From contig NZ_CP132203.1 in the NCBI RefSeq assembly GCF_030719035.1, positions 806,001 to 870,000 on the forward strand: a stretch of 64,000 bases of DNA, written 5' to 3'. Made by a program: the position numbers and the translations under genes. Shown in pieces: positions 26,761-35,524 of this stretch (within the stretch, counting starts at the first letter, position 1; every line of letters starts with the position of its first letter). Source of the stretch: Hahella sp. HNIBRBA332 (GTDB lineage: Bacteria > Pseudomonadota > Gammaproteobacteria > Pseudomonadales > Oleiphilaceae). Below the pieces are notes generated by a model. It saw only the letters and a program-made list of their open reading frames with translations. It searched no databases and was not told where the DNA came from.

Positions 26761-28533
26761 ATGTCTAAACTTAGAACTCTTTCATACGATGCGATTGTAA
26801 TCGGCGGCGGCGGCGCTGGGATGCGTGCGGCGCTGCAATTGACGCAGTCCGGCGTAAAAACCGCTTGTATCACCAAAGTATTCCCAACTCGTTCTCACAC
26901 TGTGTCCGCTCAGGGCGGAATTACCTGCGCTATCGCCAGTTCGGATCCGAATGATGATTGGCGTTGGCACATGTACGACACCGTCAAGGGGTCGGACTAC
27001 ATCGGTGATCAGGATGCAATCGAATATATGTGTTCGGTCGGTCCTCAAGCCGTATTTGAGCTGGAGCACATGGGGCTGCCTTTCTCCCGTACGGAGACTG
27101 GACGTATCTATCAGCGTCCTTTTGGCGGTCAGTCCAAAGATTTCGGTAAGGGCGGTCAGGCTGCCCGTACCTGCGCGGCAGCGGACCGTACTGGTCATGC
27201 GCTGTTGCACACTCTTTATCAAGGCAACCTGCGCGGCGGCACAACCTTTTTAAATGAATGGTACGCAGTCGATCTGGTGAAAAACCAGTCGGGCGCGGTA
27301 GTCGGGGTGACGGCTATCTGCATCGAAACTGGTGAGACTGTATACGTTAAAGCCAAGGCGACAGTTCTGGCTACCGGTGGCGCAGGCAGAATCTATGCCT
27401 CCACCACTAACGCACTAATCAATACTGGCGATGGCGTCGGTATGGCTCTTCGCGCAGGCTTCCCGGCGCAAGACATGGAAATGTGGCAGTTCCATCCAAC
27501 TGGCATCGCCGGAGCAGGCGTGTTGGTGACGGAAGGTTGTCGCGGAGAGGGCGGCTACCTGATCAATGGCGAAGGCGAGCGTTTCATGGAGCGCTATGCG
27601 CCCAACGCAAAAGACCTGGCTGGTCGTGACGTCGTCGCCCGCTCCATGATTATGGAGATCCTTGAAGGTCGTGGTTGCGGTCCTGATAAAGACCACGTAT
27701 TGCTGAAGCTGGATCATTTGGGTGAAGAGACGCTGCATCTGCGTTTGCCTGGCATCGTGGAACTGTCAAAAACATTTGCGCACGTAGATCCTGCGAAGGA
27801 GCCTATTCCAGTTGTGCCGACCTGTCACTACATGATGGGTGGTATTCCGACTAACATCGGTGGTCAGGCGCTGACTCAAGATGCAAACGGCAACGACAAG
27901 GTTATAGACGGCCTGTTCGCCTGCGGCGAAGTCGCATGCGTATCCGTGCATGGCGCAAACCGTCTGGGCGGCAACTCGCTGTTGGATTTGGTTGTATTTG
28001 GTCGTGCAGCGGGACTTCACATCGAGAAGATGTTGAAAGACGGCTATGGCGTGGATGACGCATCCGAATCCGATATCGACGCGACCATGGCGCGACTGGA
28101 CAGACTGAACAGCGGCTCTGGCTCCGAAAAAGTGGCGGAAGTACGTAAAGACCTGCAGAACACAATGCAGCTATATTTCGGTGTATTCCGTGATGGCGAA
28201 AGCATGCAGAAAGGTCTGAAACTGCTGGAAGAGTTGGGCGGTCGCGTGAAGAACACAGTGCTTGAAGATAAGAGCATGGCGTTCAATACCGCTCGTATCG
28301 AAGCTTTAGAGCTGGATAACCTGTACGAAGTCGCTTATGCGACAGCTGTTGCGGCTGAAGAAAGAAAGGAAAGCCGCGGAGCGCACGCCCGTAACGACTA
28401 CACAGAACGGGATGACGACAATTGGTTGAAGCACTCTCTCTACTTCCCTCTGGACAAGCGGGTAAGCAAACGGGAAGTGAACTTTGCGCCTAAAATTGTG
28501 GAGCCATTTCCTCCGAAAGCTCGTAGTTACTAG
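26761..28533 (+). CDS. sdhA: Succinate dehydrogenase flavoprotein subunit
   Basis: A 590-residue catalytic subunit that oxidises succinate to fumarate. The FAD-binding motif is AIVIGGGGAGMRAALQL. The histidine that carries covalent FAD is in RSHTVSAQGGITCAI. The active-site region includes WQFHPTGIAGAGVLVTEGCRGEGG and VPTCHYMMGGIPTN, and GANRLGGNSLLDLVVFGR is conserved near residue 400. The length and C-terminal ending KARSY match proteobacterial SdhA. It works peripherally at the cytoplasmic face of the inner membrane, bound to SdhB. Confidence 0.98.
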   Translation: MSKLRTLSYDAIVIGGGGAGMRAALQLTQSGVKTACITKVFPTRSHTVSAQGGITCAIASSDPNDDWRWHMYDTVKGSDYIGDQDAIEYMCSVGPQAVFELEHMGLPFSRTETGRIYQRPFGGQSKDFGKGGQAARTCAAADRTGHALLHTLYQGNLRGGTTFLNEWYAVDLVKNQSGAVVGVTAICIETGETVYVKAKATVLATGGAGRIYASTTNALINTGDGVGMALRAGFPAQDMEMWQFHPTGIAGAGVLVTEGCRGEGGYLINGEGERFMERYAPNAKDLAGRDVVARSMIMEILEGRGCGPDKDHVLLKLDHLGEETLHLRLPGIVELSKTFAHVDPAKEPIPVVPTCHYMMGGIPTNIGGQALTQDANGNDKVIDGLFACGEVACVSVHGANRLGGNSLLDLVVFGRAAGLHIEKMLKDGYGVDDASESDIDATMARLDRLNSGSGSEKVAEVRKDLQNTMQLYFGVFRDGESMQKGLKLLEELGGRVKNTVLEDKSMAFNTARIEALELDNLYEVAYATAVAAEERKESRGAHARNDYTERDDDNWLKHSLYFPLDKRVSKREVNFAPKIVEPFPPKARSY

Positions 28534-28554
28534 TGTCGTTGGGGAGACAGAGTT

Positions 28555-29259
28555 ATGTTGGTAAGCATCTATCGTTATAATCCGGAAGTTGACGAAGCTC
28601 CCTTCATGCAGGATGTGGAGCTGGAAGTTCCTGCGGGCAAGGACCTGATGGTTCTGGACGTGCTGGGACTGATGAAAGAAAAAGATCCGACCCTGGCGTA
28701 TCGTCGCTCATGCCGTGAGGGCGTGTGCGGCTCTGACGGCATGAACATGAACGGCAAAAACGGCTTGGCGTGCATCACTCCTCTTTCTCAGGTGGTGAAG
28801 AACAACAAGCTGATTTTGCGTCCGTTGCCAGGGTTGCCGGTTATTCGCGACCTAGTTGTGGATATGGCGATTTTCTACAAGCAGTACGAGAAAATTAAGC
28901 CATTCCTGGTGAATGACAATCCGCCTCCGGCGATTGAGCGATTGCAGTCACCCGAAGAGCGTGAAAAGCTGGACGGCCTGTATGAATGTATTCTATGTGC
29001 GTGCTGTTCTACTTCATGCCCGTCGTTCTGGTGGAACCCAGATAAGTTCGTTGGTCCCGCAGGCTTGTTGCAGGCATACAGATTCCTGGTTGACAGTCGC
29101 GACACTTCTACCGAAGAAAGATTGGCGAATCTCGACGACCCGTTCAGCGTATTCCGCTGCCGGGGAATCATGAATTGCGTAAGTGTATGCCCGAAAGGTC
29201 TGAATCCAACCAGAGCCATCGGCCACATACGCAATATGCTCTTACAGCGTGCTACTTAA
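28555..29259 (+). CDS. sdhB: Succinate dehydrogenase iron-sulphur subunit
   Basis: A 234-residue electron-transfer subunit with three Fe-S clusters. The 2Fe-2S ligands are in SCREGVCGSDGMNMNGKNG, with a further cysteine soon after in LACITP. The 4Fe-4S and 3Fe-4S ligands are in CILCACCSTSCPSFWW and CRGIMNCVSVCPKGLNP. It passes electrons from SdhA to quinone in SdhCD. GGAGA lies upstream of the ATG, 21 bp after sdhA. About 290 bp separate it from sucA. Confidence 0.98.
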   Translation: MLVSIYRYNPEVDEAPFMQDVELEVPAGKDLMVLDVLGLMKEKDPTLAYRRSCREGVCGSDGMNMNGKNGLACITPLSQVVKNNKLILRPLPGLPVIRDLVVDMAIFYKQYEKIKPFLVNDNPPPAIERLQSPEEREKLDGLYECILCACCSTSCPSFWWNPDKFVGPAGLLQAYRFLVDSRDTSTEERLANLDDPFSVFRCRGIMNCVSVCPKGLNPTRAIGHIRNMLLQRAT

Positions 29260-29551
29260 AACTATAATTTAAAAAATTACACTGTTACGGTCGTTGCTGA
29301 ATTAGCTGTCTATACTAAGAAGCTAATAGCGCCCGCGTGTTGCAAAACATGCGTGCGACATAAACAAACTGAACTGGTAGGAAATCCACTCCCTCCTTCA
29401 ATCGGACGGGGTGGTTTACTGTTGTAAACCTACGGGGTTATGCAGATGTCCTCTGCGCTATCTGTGGTTTGGCACGCCTTTGCGACGCTGGAACGAGCCG
29501 TAATCAGTGGCCTTAAGCAGATAGTTCCCTGATGCAACCAAGGCGAGCTAT
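29260..29551 (+). other. sdhB-sucA intergenic leader with hairpins
   Basis: About 290 bp without a gene. Two nested or adjacent hairpins lie at 29392-29430: CCACTCC pairing imperfectly with GGGGTGG, and a perfect 7-bp stem GGTTTAC (29413-29419) / GTAAACC (29424-29430) with a TGTT loop. There is no T-run, so they are not intrinsic terminators. A TATACT at 29312-29317 lacks a clear -35. This is probably the leader of sucA within, or at a promoter inside, the sdh-suc operon. Confidence 0.45.
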
Positions 29552-32392
29552 ATGCACGAAAGCACGATGGAGCAGCTGTGGCGGACTTCCCATTTGGCAG
29601 GTGGGAACTTTGCCTATGTTGAGCAACTCTATGAGACCTATCTCACCGATCCTAACGGCATACCCCAGGCCTGGCGTGAGTATTTCGACAAACTGCCAAA
29701 AGAGGAAGGACTACCCAGTCAGGATATTCCTCACTCCGTCATTAAAGAACAGTTCCTGAAACTGTCACGCAGACGCGCAGCGGCTGTCGAAGCCAGCCCA
29801 ACATCATTGGTCAGCACCGAGCACGAACGTAAGCAGGTCAAGGTGCTGCAGCTGATTAACACCTACCGTTTTCGTGGACATCAGAAAGCCAAACTGGATC
29901 CTCTCAACCTGATGGTGCGCGAGCATATCGCGGACATGGAGTTGGAATATCACGGCTTGACCCGAGCGGACCTGGATACTGTATTTCAGACCGGCTCATT
30001 GTGCTTCGGCGTAGAGACCATGACGTTCGGCGAGATTATTCGTGGTTTGGAGTTTACCTACTGCGATACCGTCGGCGCTGAATACATGCATATCGTTAAC
30101 ACTGAAGAAAAACGCTGGGTTCAGCAGCGTCTTGAATCAGTGCGCTCGCATCCTGTTTATGAGAAAGAGCGTCGCTATCACCTATTGGAAAGATTGAGTG
30201 CGGCGGAAGGTCTTGAAAAATACTTATCTTCGCGTTATCCAGGCACCAAGCGCTTTGGCCTTGAAGGCGGCGAGAGCTTGATTCCTTTGCTGGATGAATT
30301 GATTCAGAGAGCGGGAAGCTACGGCGCCAAAGAAATCGTTATCGGTATGGCGCACCGTGGCCGTCTCAACGTGTTGGTCAACACCTTGGGCAAAAACCCC
30401 AAAGCCTTGTTTGACGAATTCGAAGGCAAGCGTCTGTTGGATGAAGGCTCCGGCGACGTGAAGTATCACCAGGGCTTTTCTTCCAACGTTCTGACTCCGG
30501 GCGGCGAAGTTCACTTGGCGTTGGCGTTCAATCCTTCGCACCTGGAAATCGTTTCTCCGGTGGTGGAAGGCTCTGTAAGAGCGCGTCAGGATCGTCGTGA
30601 CGATACCGGCGGTGATGCAGTTGTGCCTGTCATCATGCACGGCGACGCGGCGTTCGCTGGCCAGGGCGTCGTCATGGAAACGTTCCAGATGAGCCAAACC
30701 CGTGGCTACGGCGTTGGCGGCACTGTCCACATCATCATTAATAACCAGGTCGGTTTCACTACTCACCGCCGTGAAGACGCGCGCTCCACCGAGTATTGCA
30801 CTGACGTTGCGAAAATGGTCCAAGCGCCAATTTTCCACGTTAACGGCGATGATCCGGAAGCGGTTCTGTTCGTTACACAGGTGGCGATGGATTACCGCAA
30901 CACTTTCAAGAAAGATGTGGTTATCGACCTGTTGTGCTACCGCCGCCGCGGACACAACGAAGCGGATGAGCCTTCTGCGACTCAGCCGTTGATGTATCAG
31001 TGCATCAAAAGCCTGCCAACCACCCGCCAGATTTACGCTCAGCGGTTGATTAACGAAGGCGTTATCACCGAGGAAGAATCCGCTCGCCTGGAAAACGAAT
31101 ATCGTGATTTGCTGGATAAAGGCGAACACGTCGTTAAAAGCTTGGTGAAAGAGCCTAATAAAGAGTTGTTTGTTGACTGGTCTCCCTACCTGGGCCACCA
31201 ATGGACAGCCAAGTGCAAGACTGGCATCAGTCTGAAAACGCTGCAGAAGCTCGGCCGAAAAATGGATGTGCTGCCCGACGGATTCGTGCCTCAGCGTCAG
31301 GTCTCCAAAATCTTGGAAGACCGCAAGAAAATGACCCAAAGCGCCATGCCGGTGAACTGGGGATATGCAGAAGTTATGGCGTATGCGACCTTGTTGCATG
31401 AAGGCCATAGCATACGTCTTACCGGTCAGGATGTTGGCCGCGGCACTTTCTCTCATCGACATGCGGTTCTTCACAATCAGAAGGACGGTGGTTTGCATAT
31501 TCCGTTGCAGCATTTGGCGGAAGGGCAGCCCGTATTCGACATTTACGACTCCTACCTCTCTGAAGAGGCGGTGTTGGCGTTCGAATATGGCTACGCCACC
31601 ACCAACCCGAAAACGCTGGTGATCTGGGAGGCTCAGTTCGGCGACTTCGCTAACGGCGCCCAGGTGGTTATCGACCAGTTCATCACCAGTGGCGAGCATA
31701 AGTGGGGCCGTCTATGCGGTCTGACCATGTTGCTGCCGCACGGCTATGAAGGGCAGGGACCGGAGCACTCCTCAGCGCGTCTGGAGCGTTACCTGCAGTT
31801 GTGCGCTGAGCACAATATCCAAGTCTGCGTGCCGACTACCCCTGCGCAGGTATTCCATATGCTGCGTCGTCAGGTTAAGCGTCCGCTGCGTAAGCCTCTG
31901 GTGGCGATGAGTCCGAAGAGTCTGCTGCGCCATAAAGACGCGGTCTCTACGGTTGAGGAGCTTGCCGAAGGTCACTTCCACACCGTCCTTGGCGAGATCG
32001 ACGACCATATCGATCCGAAGCAGGTTCGTCGGGTCATTATGTGTAGCGGTAAGGTGTATTACGACTTGTTGGATAAGCGTCGTAATGAAAACATACAGGA
32101 CGTGGCGATTATCCGCATAGAGCAGTTGTACCCGTTCCCCGAAGACGACTTGGAAGAAGTTTTGTCTGCGTACAAGAAGTTGACCAATATCGTCTGGTGT
32201 CAGGAAGAGCCAATGAACCAGGGCGCCTGGTACTGCAGTCAGCACCATATGCGTAACGTCCTCGCGAAGACGCACCCGAAACTCTACCTCGAGTACGCTG
32301 GACGTCCGGGCTCCGCCGCTCCTGCTGCGGGCTATGGCCATGTCCATGCGGAAGAGCAAGCTAAATTAGTTAACGATGCCTTTACTATTTAA
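29552..32392 (+). CDS. sucA: 2-oxoglutarate dehydrogenase E1 component
   Basis: A 946-residue thiamine-diphosphate-dependent decarboxylase, the E1 subunit of the oxoglutarate dehydrogenase complex. The N-terminal segment NFAYVEQLYETYLTDPNGIPQAWREYF is the region known to bind E2. GMAHRGRLNVLVNTLGK, MHGDAAFAGQGVVMET and the ThDP/Mg motif around GYGVGGTVHIIINNQVGFTT are conserved. The transketolase-like region holds GQDVGRGTFSHRHAVLHNQ and LLPHGYEGQGPEHSSARLER. It makes succinyl-dihydrolipoyl-SucB. It is followed 31 bp later by sucB. Confidence 0.98.
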   Translation: MHESTMEQLWRTSHLAGGNFAYVEQLYETYLTDPNGIPQAWREYFDKLPKEEGLPSQDIPHSVIKEQFLKLSRRRAAAVEASPTSLVSTEHERKQVKVLQLINTYRFRGHQKAKLDPLNLMVREHIADMELEYHGLTRADLDTVFQTGSLCFGVETMTFGEIIRGLEFTYCDTVGAEYMHIVNTEEKRWVQQRLESVRSHPVYEKERRYHLLERLSAAEGLEKYLSSRYPGTKRFGLEGGESLIPLLDELIQRAGSYGAKEIVIGMAHRGRLNVLVNTLGKNPKALFDEFEGKRLLDEGSGDVKYHQGFSSNVLTPGGEVHLALAFNPSHLEIVSPVVEGSVRARQDRRDDTGGDAVVPVIMHGDAAFAGQGVVMETFQMSQTRGYGVGGTVHIIINNQVGFTTHRREDARSTEYCTDVAKMVQAPIFHVNGDDPEAVLFVTQVAMDYRNTFKKDVVIDLLCYRRRGHNEADEPSATQPLMYQCIKSLPTTRQIYAQRLINEGVITEEESARLENEYRDLLDKGEHVVKSLVKEPNKELFVDWSPYLGHQWTAKCKTGISLKTLQKLGRKMDVLPDGFVPQRQVSKILEDRKKMTQSAMPVNWGYAEVMAYATLLHEGHSIRLTGQDVGRGTFSHRHAVLHNQKDGGLHIPLQHLAEGQPVFDIYDSYLSEEAVLAFEYGYATTNPKTLVIWEAQFGDFANGAQVVIDQFITSGEHKWGRLCGLTMLLPHGYEGQGPEHSSARLERYLQLCAEHNIQVCVPTTPAQVFHMLRRQVKRPLRKPLVAMSPKSLLRHKDAVSTVEELAEGHFHTVLGEIDDHIDPKQVRRVIMCSGKVYYDLLDKRRNENIQDVAIIRIEQLYPFPEDDLEEVLSAYKKLTNIVWCQEEPMNQGAWYCSQHHMRNVLAKTHPKLYLEYAGRPGSAAPAAGYGHVHAEEQAKLVNDAFTI

Positions 32393-32423
32393 ACAGGCGC
32401 TTAGTTAGTACAAAGGATAAAAG

Positions 32424-33659
32424 ATGGCGATCGAAATCAAAGCTCCTACTTTCCCAGAATCCGTTGCGGACGGCGTAGTGGCGACTTGGCATAAAAAACC
32501 TGGGGAATCCGTGGCTAGGGACGAGCTACTGGTCGATATCGAGACGGATAAAGTGGTGCTCGAGGTTGTAGCGCCTGCAGCCGGCGTCATTGAGAAAGTT
32601 CTCAAAGGCGAAGGCGAGACGGTGCTTAGCGAAGAAGTTATTGCAGTATTTAAAGAGGGCGCGGCTGGAACGGCGGCGCCTGCTACGGCGGAAGAAAAGC
32701 CACAGGCAGCTCCTGCGGCGACTGAAGCCAAGTCTGGTCAGGAAGCGATTCTGAGCCCATCCGCGCGTAAAATGGCGGAAGAGAACAATCTGAATCCTTC
32801 CGACATTCAAGGCACAGGTAAAGGCGGCAGAGTGACCAAGGAAGACGTGATTAACCACTTGTCTTCCAACACTACCAGCGTTACCGCTGAAGTGAAGTCC
32901 TCCGCTCAGCCTGCAGCGGCGCCGACTATGCCTGCTATCGAATCTCCAGCGGGAGCGCGCCCTGAGAAGCGTGTGCCGATGACTCGTCTGCGCGCAAGCA
33001 TCGCGCGTCGTCTGCTGGAAGCTCAGCATAACTCTGCAATGCTGACTACCTTCAACGAAGTCAACATGAAGCCGATCATGGATCTGCGTAAGCAATATAA
33101 AGATCTGTTCGAGAAGCGTCATAACGGCGTGAAACTGGGCTTCATGTCCTTCTTCGTTAAAGCGGCATGCGAAGCGTTGAAGCGTTTCCCCGCTGTGAAC
33201 GCTTCTATTGATGGCAACGACATCGTTTACCACGGTTATCAGGACGTTGGCGTAGCAGTATCCACTGAGCGTGGCCTGGTTGTGCCTATCCTGCGCGATG
33301 CGGATCAGATGGGTCTGGCGGAAATTGAGTCCACCATCGGCGACTTCGGCAAGAAGGCGCGCGACGGCAAGCTGGCTATCGAGGATATGACCGGCGGAAC
33401 GTTCACCATTTCCAATGGCGGCGTTTTCGGTTCATTGATGTCCACGCCGATCCTGAACCCGCCGCAAACCGCCATTATGGGAATGCACAAGATCCAGGAG
33501 CGTCCGATGGCTGTAAACGGCCAAGTGGTGATTCTGCCGATGATGTACCTGGCGCTGTCATACGACCACCGCATGATCGATGGTAAGGAAGCGGTACAGT
33601 TTTTGGTGACTATCAAGGATCTGCTGGAAGATCCTGCGCGGATTCTGCTGGATCTTTAA
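32424..33659 (+). CDS. sucB: Dihydrolipoyllysine-residue succinyltransferase (E2)
   Basis: A 411-residue core subunit of the oxoglutarate dehydrogenase complex. The N-terminal lipoyl domain carries the lipoylated lysine in DIETDKVVLEVVAP. An Ala/Pro/Thr/Glu-rich flexible linker follows. The peripheral subunit-binding domain is at about 105-145 (SPSARKMAEENNLNPSDIQGTGKGGRVTKEDV). The catalytic acyltransferase domain ends with SYDHRMIDGKEAVQF, whose His and Asp are active-site residues. It transfers the succinyl group to CoA. RBS AAAGGA precedes the ATG. Confidence 0.98.
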   Translation: MAIEIKAPTFPESVADGVVATWHKKPGESVARDELLVDIETDKVVLEVVAPAAGVIEKVLKGEGETVLSEEVIAVFKEGAAGTAAPATAEEKPQAAPAATEAKSGQEAILSPSARKMAEENNLNPSDIQGTGKGGRVTKEDVINHLSSNTTSVTAEVKSSAQPAAAPTMPAIESPAGARPEKRVPMTRLRASIARRLLEAQHNSAMLTTFNEVNMKPIMDLRKQYKDLFEKRHNGVKLGFMSFFVKAACEALKRFPAVNASIDGNDIVYHGYQDVGVAVSTERGLVVPILRDADQMGLAEIESTIGDFGKKARDGKLAIEDMTGGTFTISNGGVFGSLMSTPILNPPQTAIMGMHKIQERPMAVNGQVVILPMMYLALSYDHRMIDGKEAVQFLVTIKDLLEDPARILLDL

Positions 33660-33679
33660 TTCAGCGCTTTCGCCGCCGA

Positions 33680-33736
33680 GTTTTCCGGCGCGTCATGCTC
33701 CCTCCGCGCGGTTGCGGAGGGGTATTGCCGGAAAAC
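33680..33736 (+). repeat. Nested inverted repeat between sucB and lpdA
   Basis: An outer perfect 10-bp stem, GTTTTCCGGC (33680-33689) with GCCGGAAAAC (33727-33736), encloses an inner perfect 8-bp stem, CCCTCCGC (33700-33707) with GCGGAGGG (33714-33721), over a 6-nt loop. A few T (TTTTAT) follow the outer stem. It could be an mRNA-stability or processing element or a partial attenuator that sets the lpdA level relative to sucAB. Confidence 0.7.
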
Positions 33737-33772
33737 CTTTTATGTACCTATAACTAAGAATTGGAAAGTAAT

Positions 33773-35206
33773 ATGGCAGATAAATTCGACGTAATCGTCA
33801 TCGGTGCGGGTCCCGGTGGATATGTCGCTGCGATTCGCGCGGCGCAGCTCGGATTGAAAACGGCGTGCGTGGAAAAATGGAGTAACGATGCAGGTAAGCC
33901 AGTATTTGGCGGCACCTGTCTGAACGTGGGATGTATTCCTTCCAAAGCGCTGCTGGAGTCTTCACACAAATTCGAAGAAGCCAAACACGACTTTGAAACC
34001 CATGGCATCATGGCGAAAGACGTCTCCGTTGACGTAGCCAAAATGCAAGATCGTAAAAACAATATCGTCAAGAACCTGACCCAGGGCATTGCTTCTCTGT
34101 TTAAGGCGAATGGCGTTACTTCCATTCATGGCGCAGGTAAGCTGCTGGCCAACAAGCAAGTGGAAGTCACTGACAATGCGGGCAATGTTACTGTGTATGA
34201 CGCAGAAAACGTCATCATCGCAACAGGCTCCCGTCCAGTCGAAATTCCTCCTACCCCGCTTAATGAGCATGTTGTCGACTCCACCGGCGCGCTGGAATTC
34301 AGCGAAGTGCCCAAACGTCTGGGCGTGATCGGCGCTGGCGTTATCGGTTTGGAGCTGGGCAGCGTTTGGGCGCGTCTGGGCTCAGAGGTTGTGGTATTGG
34401 AAGCGCAGGATACCTTCCTGGGTTCAGTGGATCAGCAACTGGCAAAAGATGCGCTCAAGCAGTTCACCAAACAGGGCCTGGATATTCGTCTGCGCGCCCG
34501 GGTAACTGGTTCAGAAGTGAAACGTGGCGTGGTGAAAGTGTCTTACAGCGACACCAAAGGCGACCATGAACTGAAAGTGGACAAGCTGATTGTCGCCGTC
34601 GGCCGCGCGCCGAATACCGACAACCTGTTGGCTCCTGATTCTGGCGTAAATCTGGACGAGCGCGGTTTCATCTTCGTTGATGATCAGTGCAAGACCAACA
34701 TGCCGGGCGTATGGGCGATCGGCGATGTTGTGCGTGGCCCCATGCTGGCGCACAAAGCGTCTGAAGAAGGCATCGTTGTGGCGGAGCGTATCGCTGGCCA
34801 CAAAGGCCACGTCAACTATGACTGCATTCCCTGGGTTATCTACACTCATCCGGAAATCGCCTGGGTTGGTAAGACAGAAGAGCAGTTGAAGGCGGAAGGT
34901 GAAGAGTACAAGGTCGGCACATTCCCATTCGCCGCCAGCGGTCGCGCTATGGCCGCCAACGCGACAATGGGCATGGTGAAGATCCTGGCTCATAAGGACA
35001 CTGACCGTATTCTTGGCGTGCATATTGTAGGTCCTCAGGCGTCGGAAATGATCGCTCAGGGCGTTATTGCGATGGAGTTCGGCTCCAGCTCAGAGGACTT
35101 GGCCATGACTGTATTCGCGCACCCCACGCTTTCCGAAGCGGTGCATGAAGCAGCTCTGGCGGTGGAAGGCAAAGCCATCCACATCGCCCAGCGCAAGAAG
35201 CGCTAA
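33773..35206 (+). CDS. lpdA: Dihydrolipoamide dehydrogenase (E3)
   Basis: A 477-residue FAD flavoprotein that reoxidises dihydrolipoyl groups with NAD. The FAD motif is VIVIGAGPGGYVAAIRAAQLG, the redox-active disulphide is in GGTCLNVGCIPSKALL, the NAD motif is GVIGAGVIGLELGSVW, and the C-terminal catalytic His-Glu lies in HPTLSEAVHEAAL. It is shared by 2-oxoacid complexes and its position between sucAB and sucCD ties it to oxoglutarate dehydrogenase. The ATG at 33773 begins ADKFDVIVIG; an in-frame start four codons earlier is less likely. A terminator-like hairpin follows. Confidence 0.97.
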   Translation: MADKFDVIVIGAGPGGYVAAIRAAQLGLKTACVEKWSNDAGKPVFGGTCLNVGCIPSKALLESSHKFEEAKHDFETHGIMAKDVSVDVAKMQDRKNNIVKNLTQGIASLFKANGVTSIHGAGKLLANKQVEVTDNAGNVTVYDAENVIIATGSRPVEIPPTPLNEHVVDSTGALEFSEVPKRLGVIGAGVIGLELGSVWARLGSEVVVLEAQDTFLGSVDQQLAKDALKQFTKQGLDIRLRARVTGSEVKRGVVKVSYSDTKGDHELKVDKLIVAVGRAPNTDNLLAPDSGVNLDERGFIFVDDQCKTNMPGVWAIGDVVRGPMLAHKASEEGIVVAERIAGHKGHVNYDCIPWVIYTHPEIAWVGKTEEQLKAEGEEYKVGTFPFAASGRAMAANATMGMVKILAHKDTDRILGVHIVGPQASEMIAQGVIAMEFGSSSEDLAMTVFAHPTLSEAVHEAALAVEGKAIHIAQRKKR

Positions 35207-35524
35207 GGCTAAATAAGGAGGGGGTCGCCCCTCCTTTTGTTTTGAGAGCGTCGGGAAGGAGCGCGACCGCCCCTTCGGCGAGCGCGGCGTAAGTGAGACG
35301 TCAAAGCGTCTGGCTGGCCGCCGTTGAAGAGACAGGGCGCCGGACAGGGCTCTCGATATAAAGAGTGTGTTAGAGAGGTCACCTAAGCGGACATAGCGCA
35401 GTTTTGCGCGCAGGCTGAGAAGTTTGAGTCTCATGCTGGAAGCCTGCTCGCGAGAATATGAAACGTTGTGCTCGTTTGCACGGTGGTAAATAAGTCGAAA
35501 GCTGACTAAAAAGCGGAAAACGTT
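35207..35524 (+). other. lpdA-sucC intergenic region
   Basis: About 318 bp with no gene. It opens with the terminator-like hairpin described separately. A short inverted repeat AGACG-TCAAAG-CGTCT lies near 35297-35312. A TATAAA at about 35356 has no good -35. Because a terminator stands before it, sucCD may have its own promoter here, but I cannot point to one with confidence. Confidence 0.45.
35215..35244 (+). terminator. Terminator-like hairpin after lpdA
   Basis: AAGGAGGGG and CCCCTCCTT form a 9-bp stem around a GTCG-type loop and are followed by TTGTTTTG, a moderately T-rich tail. It starts 9 bp after the lpdA stop. It may fully or partly stop transcription before sucCD. Confidence 0.7.

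Noticed and set aside
30224..31699. A 491-codon open frame on the minus strand
   Set aside because: It lies wholly inside sucA, antisense to it. It has no recognisable domains; the length comes from the codon bias of the real gene.
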